NCBI GenBank assembly: GCA_031551455.1
Contig: JAVBNP010000250.1
Location: forward strand, 1-20,932
Direction: 5' to 3'
DNA from: JAIRLS01 sp031551455
GTDB taxonomy: Bacteria > Bacteroidota > Bacteroidia > Bacteroidales > UBA4181
Length of the DNA: 20,932 nt
Part shown: positions 14,339 to 20,932 of the stretch, piece by piece
Numbering within the stretch: the stretch's first letter is position 1
Layout: each line of letters opens with the position of its first letter
Position numbers and translations under genes: made by a program
The notes under the pieces: generated by a model
Told to the model about the DNA's origin: nothing
Seen by the model: the letters and a program-made list of their open reading frames with translations, nothing else
Databases searched by the model: none

Positions 14339-15214
14339 ATGCAATTAATAGACGGAAAAAGAATCGCCGACGAGATAAAAGCCGAGATAAAGGTAGAAGT
14401 GGATATCATACGGGCACGCGGAGCCAAAGTTCCTCATTTGGCAGCCGTACTGGTCGGTCACGACGGCGGCAGCGAAACATATGTAGCGCATAAAGTGAAA
14501 GCATGCGAACAGGTAGGTTTTAAATCGACCTTAATTCGTTACGAAGACGATGTAACGGAGGATGAATTGTTGCGCAGAATAGATTATCTCAATGCCGATG
14601 CGGATATCGATGGTTTTATTGTGCAGCTTCCTCTTCCGAAACATATCGACGAACAAAAAATTATTGAAGCAATATCTCCTTCGAAAGATGTGGATGGTTT
14701 TCATCCCGTGAACGTGGGTCGTATGATGATCGGGTTGCCGTGTTTCGTGTCGGCCACGCCCGCCGGAATCATGGAACTGTTAAAGCGTTACAAAATAGAA
14801 ACCTCCGGCAAACACTGCGTGGTGTTGGGCCGAAGCAACATCGTGGGAAAGCCCGTAAGCATGCTGATGGCGCAAAAAACTTATCCGGGCGATGCCACCG
14901 TTACTGTTTGTCACAGCAGAACCCGCAATGTTCCGGAAATTACCCGTCAAGCGGATATCATCATTGCCGCCATGGGACAACCGGAATTCGTGACGGCCGA
15001 CATGGTAAAGGAAGGCGCCGTGGTGATTGACGTAGGAACGACGCGCGTGGCATCAACCGAGACCAAGTCGGGATGGAAACTTAAAGGCGACGTAAAATTT
15101 GACGAAGTGGCACCCAAATGTTCATACATCACTCCCGTTCCGGGCGGTGTGGGACCGATGACCATCGTTTCGCTGTTGCGCAATACGTTGCGTGCGGCGC
15201 AAGGCGATTTTTGA
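14339..15214 (+). CDS. folD: FolD, methylenetetrahydrofolate dehydrogenase/cyclohydrolase
   Basis: Bifunctional cytoplasmic enzyme that converts 5,10-methylene-THF to 5,10-methenyl-THF (NADP-dependent) and then to 10-formyl-THF for purine and formyl-Met-tRNA synthesis. At 291 residues it has the normal length. Visible motifs are ETYVAHKVKACEQVG with the catalytic Tyr and Lys (about 46-57), VQLPLPKHID (about 95-104), SPSKDVDGFHPVN (about 112-124), the nucleotide-binding GRSNIVGKPVS and the C-terminal TPVPGGVGPMT. All key residues are present. It is a housekeeping gene placed between the GH2 gene and the lyase operon. A hairpin after its stop separates it from the lyase, so it is probably not co-transcribed with it. 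Identity is very confident. Confidence 0.97.
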   Translation: MQLIDGKRIADEIKAEIKVEVDIIRARGAKVPHLAAVLVGHDGGSETYVAHKVKACEQVGFKSTLIRYEDDVTEDELLRRIDYLNADADIDGFIVQLPLPKHIDEQKIIEAISPSKDVDGFHPVNVGRMMIGLPCFVSATPAGIMELLKRYKIETSGKHCVVLGRSNIVGKPVSMLMAQKTYPGDATVTVCHSRTRNVPEITRQADIIIAAMGQPEFVTADMVKEGAVVIDVGTTRVASTETKSGWKLKGDVKFDEVAPKCSYITPVPGGVGPMTIVSLLRNTLRAAQGDF

Positions 15215-15225
15215 TAAAATTCCGT

Positions 15226-15263
15226 TTTTTCGGCCGATTTGTTCGCTTGAATCGGCCGAAAAA
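15226..15263. terminator. Hairpin after folD
   Basis: TTTTTCGGCCGATT (15226-15239) and its exact complement (15250-15263) form a 14-bp stem with a 10-base loop, 12 bases after the folD stop. The core CGGCCG is strong. The T run lies inside the 5' arm, so the T tract after the hairpin is short on the plus strand. It isolates folD from the lyase gene; 15264-15391 holds no clear promoter match. Confidence 0.65.
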
Positions 15264-15391
15264 TTACATATGTTCGCTTGAAACTTTGGTGAACCGCGAA
15301 TTTCGGCAATGCATTGAACAAAAATTCGGACAAGACGACCTTTTGTTCGAATATTTTAACCCGATAACATTAACTTAAAAACCGAATTTTC

Positions 15392-18028
15392 ATGAGACGA
15401 CTTTGTTGGCCGGTATTATTGGTTGTATTATCGATTTTTTGCGACTCGGCGTTTGCCCAAACCGAAAAACATCCTCGTTTGTTGGTTATGCCCGAGGAGA
15501 AGCCAGCGATATTGAACAAAATAGGGACTCAACCGTGGGCGCAAGCGGCATACGATGACATGATGAAACGAATTAATGTGTATGCCGACCGTCATGAGAA
15601 AGATCCCGAATGGATTTTGAGCCGTTACTTGATGAATTGGGAAGACGGAAAACATTATACTGATTTTTACACGTACAAAGATCAAATACTTAACATCGAA
15701 CGCTCGGAAGGTAACGCTCCTTATCCCACCGTGAGAGTGGCCGTGCAGGGACGCGTTCCGGTAAACGAAAAAGGAACGCGGTACCGAATTCCGGAAATCG
15801 ACGAATTGGTTCCTTTCGATACCTCGGCGTATATGTATTTGTACAATCCCGACGCGAAGACGAAAGAAAAAGTGAAACCGCTCGGATACGTCGAAATCAT
15901 CAACGGAAAAATTAACACGTTGGTGTTGGAATCGGCGATTCTGTATTGGCTCACCGACAATAAGAAATACGCCAAATTCGCCGCCGACGTTCTGAATCAA
16001 TGGGCGCGAGGCGCTTGGTATCAAAATCAAATTCACGGATACAGAAGCTACGGGTTTATCGGATTGCAAACACTTGACGATCTTAAATACCAACCGTTGA
16101 TTTTGGCGTACGACTTTTTGTATCCGTACTTGAAGGCCGAAGGTTATGAAATGAAATATTACCAAAATATTTTCGAGAAATTCGTACGTGCGTCTATTTT
16201 CAACGGATTTAACGATTGTAATTGGTTTGCGGCCGAAAATACCACATTGGTTTACGGCTCATTGCTGCTCGATGATACGAAAAAACGGGATTACTATCTT
16301 TCTTACTTTTTCGACAAAGATACGATCGATTGGCGTTGGGGACATGTCAGTTTGAAAACGGCCGTCGACACTTGGTTTACCCCCGACGGACATTGGAAGG
16401 AAACGGCGGGATATCATTCGGGGACGGTCATGGGAATATTGAAAGCCGCATTGGCTGCCGAAAAAAATGGTTATCCCGTTTTGTTGAAATACTCATCGCT
16501 TTTTAAAGCAGCTTCGGTCATCATGAAATACGCATACCCCAATCTGTACATTTCCACGTTCGGCAATGCTGCCCGAACGCCCGTCAATCCGGAATTGATC
16601 GAATTGGGAATGGTATTCGCCGAAAAAGATCGGCCCGAGGAATTGCCTCAACTGCAGGCATGTTGGAACTTGCTAACGACAAGAGAATTGTATTCAAGAG
16701 ATAAAGCGGATTATTTTGGGCTTTTAACCTACATACCCGAAGTAAAAAATACGGGTGAAACCTATCGTTGGCCGCGAAGCGGCGGTTTGGATTTTGCACG
16801 ACTCTACCTGCAACGCAACGGCACGGACAAAGATTACGGGCTGATGTATACCGTGCAGGGAGGCCGATACAACCACAACCATGCCAACGGAATGTCAATG
16901 GAATTATACGGTCCCGGCGAAGTAACGGGAATAGACCCGGGCGTCGGTCCGTATTATGAACATCCGGTGCATATGCAATATTTTTATCAATGGGCGGCGC
17001 ACAACACGGTGACGGCGGGAGGAAAATCGGGAGCCCTGCCGCTCAAACAAGTGGGAATTGCGGAAATCGGCGAAATACGACTTCAAACAATGGAGCCGAT
17101 GCCCGATACCGATGCCGTATCGCCTTTCGTTTCGTTTACCGATACGCGCTATACCGATCGATCGACGGGCACCGAACAGCAACGCACGATGGCAATCGTA
17201 CGTACTTCGGACAAAACGGGTTTCTACGTGGATATTTTCCGATCGAATAATCCCGTTCGCAACGACTACATGTACCATAACATCGGTAACGGCCTGTGGT
17301 TGGAAACCGCCAACGGAAAATCCGTAACGACACGGCCCGGTTCGATTCCTTTGGTCGACAACGATATTCCGGGGTTTCGGTTCATTGATTCGGTGCAATC
17401 GACGGGAATTTTTTCGGACGATTTGACGGCCGTATTTGCGCTTGACAATTCCGAACCGCGACGAATGATGCGTGCTTTTATCATTGGTGATAAAGATCGA
17501 AGCTATTTCACGGGATTATCGCCGGCAAGCAATACCGCGGGAAGTTATGTGGGAAAAAAAATGCCAACCCTCATGATTCATGCTCCGGAAGAGGCTTGGA
17601 GCAAACCTTTCGCGGTAGTGTACGAACCGGCTTTCAAAAACGGCGCTTCTTTAAAAAAAGTAAGCCGATTAACTTCGGACGACCAATCGAAACATATCGC
17701 ACTGAAAGCGGAAGACAATTCGGGCATTCGATACATCTTCCAAGGAACGGATTCCGAAGCGGTATTATCCGATAAGCGGTTTCGCTTTTCCGGATTCTTC
17801 GGAGTTGCTTCCGTAAAAAGTAACAAAACGGAATATCTGTATCTCGGACAAGGCAAATTGCTGTCGTTCGGCGATTGCACCATTACCGTGAAAAACGGTC
17901 CGGGCTCGTTTCATATTTCCTTTTCCGACAACGGAATGACCGTTACCTGTGATCGAGAGATCGAGATTAACATCAAAAAGAAAACGTATACTTGCCCCGC
18001 TGGAAAAGAAAAATTCTATCGTTTTTAA
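15392..18028 (+). CDS. Secreted heparinase II/III-like polysaccharide lyase
   Basis: An 878-residue exported lyase that should cut uronic-acid polysaccharides by beta-elimination, leaving 4,5-unsaturated ends. A signal peptide is followed by cleavage near AFA-Q (residue 22). The first half (about 30-450) is a helical toroid, with the motif CNWFAAEN at 276-283 and DGHWKETAGYHSGT, whose Tyr341 and His342 are candidate catalytic residues. The second half is a beta-sandwich domain of heparinase II/III type that begins near GGLDFARLY and carries NHNHANG (His495, His497) and the GIDPGVGPYY loop. The exact PL family and the substrate (heparin/heparan, chondroitin, hyaluronan, alginate or ulvan) cannot be told from sequence alone. 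The GH88 gene lies 12 bases downstream and would act on the products. No sulfatase or SusC/SusD gene is near. Confidence 0.85.
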   Translation: MRRLCWPVLLVVLSIFCDSAFAQTEKHPRLLVMPEEKPAILNKIGTQPWAQAAYDDMMKRINVYADRHEKDPEWILSRYLMNWEDGKHYTDFYTYKDQILNIERSEGNAPYPTVRVAVQGRVPVNEKGTRYRIPEIDELVPFDTSAYMYLYNPDAKTKEKVKPLGYVEIINGKINTLVLESAILYWLTDNKKYAKFAADVLNQWARGAWYQNQIHGYRSYGFIGLQTLDDLKYQPLILAYDFLYPYLKAEGYEMKYYQNIFEKFVRASIFNGFNDCNWFAAENTTLVYGSLLLDDTKKRDYYLSYFFDKDTIDWRWGHVSLKTAVDTWFTPDGHWKETAGYHSGTVMGILKAALAAEKNGYPVLLKYSSLFKAASVIMKYAYPNLYISTFGNAARTPVNPELIELGMVFAEKDRPEELPQLQACWNLLTTRELYSRDKADYFGLLTYIPEVKNTGETYRWPRSGGLDFARLYLQRNGTDKDYGLMYTVQGGRYNHNHANGMSMELYGPGEVTGIDPGVGPYYEHPVHMQYFYQWAAHNTVTAGGKSGALPLKQVGIAEIGEIRLQTMEPMPDTDAVSPFVSFTDTRYTDRSTGTEQQRTMAIVRTSDKTGFYVDIFRSNNPVRNDYMYHNIGNGLWLETANGKSVTTRPGSIPLVDNDIPGFRFIDSVQSTGIFSDDLTAVFALDNSEPRRMMRAFIIGDKDRSYFTGLSPASNTAGSYVGKKMPTLMIHAPEEAWSKPFAVVYEPAFKNGASLKKVSRLTSDDQSKHIALKAEDNSGIRYIFQGTDSEAVLSDKRFRFSGFFGVASVKSNKTEYLYLGQGKLLSFGDCTITVKNGPGSFHISFSDNGMTVTCDREIEINIKKKTYTCPAGKEKFYRF

Positions 18029-18040
18029 GATCGTAACATC

Positions 18041-19279
18041 ATGAAAAATATTGTTTTCATCACAACCATAAGTCTGTTCGTTTTCGGTTGCCGGCCAAAT
18101 CCGTCAAAAGAAGCGTTTGTCGGACAAGACATGGGGATCGCCACACAGCAGCTCGATGCGGCCGTTACTCATATTCCGACCGATTATGTAAACTACGGAC
18201 CACGCAGTTTTAAAGAAGGAAAAGTGCTTTACATCAAAGATTCACTCGATTGGACGGTAGGGTTTTTCCCGGGCACACTTTGGTATTCATACGAATATTC
18301 AAAAGACGCGACGCGAAAAGCGCAAGCCAAACGCTTTACCGATGCTATTGAAGGTGTTAAGTACAATACCGCACATCACGATATCGGATTCATGATTCAA
18401 TGTTCTTTCGGCAACGGTTATCGCTTAACGGGAAACGAACACTATCGGGAAGTGATGATACAAGCGGCTCGATCGTTGATTACTCGTTTCAATCCGCATG
18501 TGGGATGCATTCTCTCGTGGAATCCCAATGAAAATTGGTTGAAGGACAAGGGCTGGCAATATCCCGTAATTATTGACAATCTGATGAATCTCGAGTTGTT
18601 GTTCAATGCAACGAAATTTACCGGCGATTCTTCGTTTTATCGAATAGCTGTGTCACACGCCGATGTCACCTTAAAAAATCATTATCGTCCCGATTATAGT
18701 TGTTATCACGTGATTGACTATGACAGCATCACGGGTGCGGTTCGAAACCGGCATACGGCGCAGGGTTATGCGCACGAAACATCGTGGGCTCGCGGACAAG
18801 CATGGGGGTTATATGGATTTACGATGTGTTATCGCGAAACGGGTTACAAACATTATCTCGAACAAGCCGAGAAAATTACCCGGTGGTGGTTGTCGCATAA
18901 AAATTTGCCTAAGGATATGATTCCGTATTGGGACTTTGATGCACCCGATAATACGCCCGCCGGCGAATCAACGACAATTGCACCCTCCTCCGAAAAAGTA
19001 TTGCGCGACGCATCGGCAGCGGCCATTACCTCATCGGCATTGCTCGAATTAGCTTCGTTCGGAACGGCGCAAAGCAAGGAATATGCCGCGGCAGCCGAAA
19101 AAACACTTATGACGCTCTCTTCCTCCGAATATTTCGCCAAACCGGGTGAAAACGGGTATTTTATTTTGAAACATTGCGTGGGAAGCATTCCGCACAGCCA
19201 AGAAATTGATACGCCAGTAAATTATGCCGATTATTATTTTTTGGAAGCGTTGATGAGGTATTTAAATCAAAAACATTAG
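18041..19279 (+). CDS. GH88 unsaturated glucuronyl hydrolase (lipoprotein)
   Basis: A 412-residue GH88 enzyme that removes the 4,5-unsaturated uronic acid from oligosaccharides made by polysaccharide lyases, through enol-ether hydration. The N-terminus is a lipoprotein signal (MKNIVFITTISLFVFGC, lipobox Cys17), so it is anchored in the periplasm or outer membrane. The alpha/alpha-barrel motifs are visible: DSLDWTVGFFPGTLW, HDIGFMI with Asp114, YPVIIDNLMNLELL with Asp179 (the two catalytic Asp of the family), the HTAQGYAHETSWARGQAWGLYG segment, and a final DTPVNYADYYFLEAL. It is translated 12 bases after the lyase stop, so the two form an operon and act in sequence. Whether it prefers sulfated, chondroitin/hyaluronan-type or ulvan-type ends is not shown. 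Its end is only 21 bases from the convergent barrel gene. Confidence 0.92.
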   Translation: MKNIVFITTISLFVFGCRPNPSKEAFVGQDMGIATQQLDAAVTHIPTDYVNYGPRSFKEGKVLYIKDSLDWTVGFFPGTLWYSYEYSKDATRKAQAKRFTDAIEGVKYNTAHHDIGFMIQCSFGNGYRLTGNEHYREVMIQAARSLITRFNPHVGCILSWNPNENWLKDKGWQYPVIIDNLMNLELLFNATKFTGDSSFYRIAVSHADVTLKNHYRPDYSCYHVIDYDSITGAVRNRHTAQGYAHETSWARGQAWGLYGFTMCYRETGYKHYLEQAEKITRWWLSHKNLPKDMIPYWDFDAPDNTPAGESTTIAPSSEKVLRDASAAAITSSALLELASFGTAQSKEYAAAAEKTLMTLSSSEYFAKPGENGYFILKHCVGSIPHSQEIDTPVNYADYYFLEALMRYLNQKH

Positions 19280-19300
19280 CCATTTCCGTTTGGCCATTCG

Positions 19301-20053
19301 CTATCTGAACATAACGGCAATTCCGAACGACAGTCGATTCAAGCTTTCCTTATGTTCCCATTCATCATAGTTAACATTATCATAGCTTTGTTTTACCATC
19401 GATTTCGTTTTCTGATATCGATAGCCTATCGTAAACATCAAGTCAGCATTTTCACTCAAGGGAATTTTAACGCCAACTTCGGGACTCAGCATAAAGCCTC
19501 CATGTTTTTCGAAATCGGCATTATAAGCCTTATACGGCTCGTAATCAAGCGTTAAATAATCATAATGTTTCTTTTTGGAATTGCAGAAAGCATATCCCGT
19601 TTTAAGGGCAAAGTATGGCGAAATTTTGTTATCCCATAAGGTATACTTGATATCTGCAAAAACGGGAAAAAGATTACGGTCGAATATTTCAAATCCCACG
19701 CCGATACCTGCAGCCCAATGTTCGTTGAACATATAACCGTTGGTCATGGTAACGGAAGGCGAAACTTGCATTTCGGTGCGAGTGTCATAATAAGTGTTAT
19801 AAGAATATAATGATGAGGTTGCCCATCGAACGGGGTAATCATAATAAGGATAATAAAAATTCCGTTCGACTACCTGTCTGTTTCCCATCAGCATATTGAT
19901 TTGCGTCGTGTTGTAGTATCCTTTTTTCTTTTTATTTTCGAAACGAACATTAATCCCCTTATTGTCCATATTTATATCAACTTCATTTTGTGATTGAGAA
20001 AAAGCGCCGGGTATCAACACACTTGATAAGATTATAAATAATATCTTTTTCAT
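19301..20053 (-). CDS. Outer-membrane beta-barrel protein
   Basis: A 250-residue exported protein, predicted to be a small outer-membrane beta-barrel. It starts with a signal peptide (MKKILFIILSSVLIPGAFS). The rest shows alternating polar and aromatic strands, such as HWAAGIGVGFEIF, ISPYFALKTGYAFC and ADLMFTIGYRYQ, and ends in a strand closing with Phe-Arg (LSFGIAVMFR). The central YYPYYDYPVRWATSSLYSYNTYY region is Tyr-rich and probably forms a loop or plug. The ATG at 20053 is chosen. A TTG three codons upstream is in frame but the signal peptide fits the ATG. The gene starts 13 bases after the LVIVD gene stop, so they form one unit. Specific function is unknown; structural protein, porin-like and adhesin-like roles are all possible. 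Confidence 0.8.
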   Translation of the reverse strand: MKKILFIILSSVLIPGAFSQSQNEVDINMDNKGINVRFENKKKKGYYNTTQINMLMGNRQVVERNFYYPYYDYPVRWATSSLYSYNTYYDTRTEMQVSPSVTMTNGYMFNEHWAAGIGVGFEIFDRNLFPVFADIKYTLWDNKISPYFALKTGYAFCNSKKKHYDYLTLDYEPYKAYNADFEKHGGFMLSPEVGVKIPLSENADLMFTIGYRYQKTKSMVKQSYDNVNYDEWEHKESLNRLSFGIAVMFR

Positions 20054-20066
20054 GGCAGACAAATAT

Positions 20067-20932
20067 TTATGGTATGAGTTTTATGTTTTTCAAATTACCG
20101 ACATCGTAGAAAAATAAGCCTTGTTTATTGGCAACCGCAAGAACGTCTCCATTCCTTGTCATACACGAACCGGAAATATCGGGATATTCTTTAATCAATT
20201 CAATCGGTTCCGTTTGCGAAATAAGATGATACAACGTTAATCGCTCTCCCAAAGCAAGAATGGTATCGTTAACGTTAATCAAAGATGTTGCTTTAAGAGA
20301 CGAAACATAATTATTACGAGACCCTTCGCCATTGATGATTCCTTCAATAACATTTTTCGATAATGCAACAAAACCGGAAACCGGCTTTTTAACCGAAATC
20401 ACATCCAAAGGCCCTTGGTTCCAATGTTGATAAGCATTATTTTGTGTCAGTAAATTATTATAATCCAAATATGTAAATCCGTATGTTCCGATAATGTATA
20501 TCATGCCGTCTTTGTACTGCAGGTTACTTATCGGGATAGATATATAATTGGTAAAATCTATTGCCAACCGGGTTATTTTGAAAACATCGGAAGTATATGA
20601 ACAAAGCACCAATGATTTATATCCCAATGTATATATCTTATTTTCAATATTTATAATCCCCACATAAGGTTTATCAAACTGCAATGTTTCGGGAATTTCC
20701 TTTACCGTAATGTTTTCATACAACTTGTCATACTCCGAAAAATCCGGTGCCGGGTTTTTATCCGTTTCGGTACCCGTTAAAACAATTTGCTTATTCCCTA
20801 TTACATAAACAGCCGAATTGGTCTGAAGCATACTCCAATCACTATTGTAATATTTGTTAAAATGATTTGCTTCTCGGTGTTTGACTTTTGCTTGTAACGG
20901 ATCTTCCACATCAATTACCAGCAAGTCAACAA
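20067..20932 (-). CDS. LVIVD-repeat beta-propeller-like protein (5' end outside window)
   Basis: The C-terminal 285 or more residues of an LVIVD-repeat protein. The frame stays open to the window edge (VDLLVIDVEDP at the start of what is visible), so the true start and any signal peptide lie outside. Short strand-rich units recur, for example LLVIDVEDP, AVYVIGNKQIV, IYTLGYKSLVLC, MIYIIGTYGFTYLDY and LAVANKQGLFFYDVGNLKNI. The LVIVD family forms a propeller-like repeat and is often a secreted or lipid-anchored surface protein in Bacteroidetes. The last unit ends in KNIKLI just before the stop. It is followed after 13 bases by the barrel gene, which suggests a surface complex or secretion partner. 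Composition is AT-rich compared with the lyase region. Ligand and function are unknown. Confidence 0.75.
   Translation of the reverse strand, partial: VDLLVIDVEDPLQAKVKHREANHFNKYYNSDWSMLQTNSAVYVIGNKQIVLTGTETDKNPAPDFSEYDKLYENITVKEIPETLQFDKPYVGIINIENKIYTLGYKSLVLCSYTSDVFKITRLAIDFTNYISIPISNLQYKDGMIYIIGTYGFTYLDYNNLLTQNNAYQHWNQGPLDVISVKKPVSGFVALSKNVIEGIINGEGSRNNYVSSLKATSLINVNDTILALGERLTLYHLISQTEPIELIKEYPDISGSCMTRNGDVLAVANKQGLFFYDVGNLKNIKLIP

Noticed and set aside
15428..16165. 245-codon minus-strand frame inside the lyase gene
   Set aside because: Antisense shadow of the lyase coding sequence with a composition (Phe/Val/Arg/His-rich) typical of such shadows.

Overview
The window looks like a piece of a Bacteroidetes chromosome, most likely order Bacteroidales. 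The main clues are two exact matches to the Bacteroidetes promoter pattern (TTTG, 20 bases, TAnnTTTG), weak Shine-Dalgarno sites, a Fur-family regulator without the usual CxxC pair, an LVIVD-repeat protein next to an outer-membrane barrel, and a secreted polysaccharide lyase with a GH88 lipoprotein. Base composition is moderate over most of the window. It is clearly more AT-rich in the gene at 9938-11176 and in the last 1.6 kb. I saw no rRNA, tRNA, CRISPR array, insertion sequence or phage gene.

Left part (1-6337). The window opens inside rlmN (23S rRNA/tRNA adenine C2 methyltransferase). A zinc-dependent sorbitol/threonine-type dehydrogenase, a Fur-family regulator and the RNA-binding protein Tex follow on the same strand, each with its own intergenic gap. 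Two minus-strand genes come next: a Uma2-family predicted nuclease, whose 3' end overlaps tex by 4 bases, and a VanX-type D-Ala-D-Ala dipeptidase with a membrane anchor or signal sequence.

Middle part (6338-11235). A soluble hybrid-sensor-type histidine kinase (PAS-coil-PAS-GAF-PAS-HisKA-HATPase, no receiver domain) has a perfect 9-bp dyad just before its start. It is followed by a tiny secreted protein of Lys/Glu/Cys/Thr repeats ending in a strong terminator. After this lies a decayed copy of the 3' end of a GH2 glycosidase gene, and then an AT-rich gene for a secreted protein with an HEANH metallopeptidase motif. The intact GH2 gene lies just beyond, so the metallopeptidase gene sits between two same-orientation copies of the GH2 3' end.

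Right part (11236-20932). The secreted GH2 beta-glycosidase (minus) and folD (plus) are divergent. After a hairpin come a secreted heparinase II/III-like polysaccharide lyase and a GH88 unsaturated glucuronyl hydrolase lipoprotein, 12 bases apart. Together, GH2, lyase and GH88 suggest breakdown of a uronic-acid polysaccharide such as a glycosaminoglycan or ulvan-like polymer: the lyase makes 4,5-unsaturated ends, GH88 removes them and GH2 trims the rest. No SusC/SusD pair is visible. The window ends with a minus-strand pair: an LVIVD-repeat protein (cut by the window edge) and an outer-membrane beta-barrel protein.

I did not find a clearly new multi-gene system. The strongest leads are the metallopeptidase between duplicated GH2 ends, the cysteine-repeat secreted peptide next to the orphan kinase, and the compact lyase/GH88/GH2 locus.
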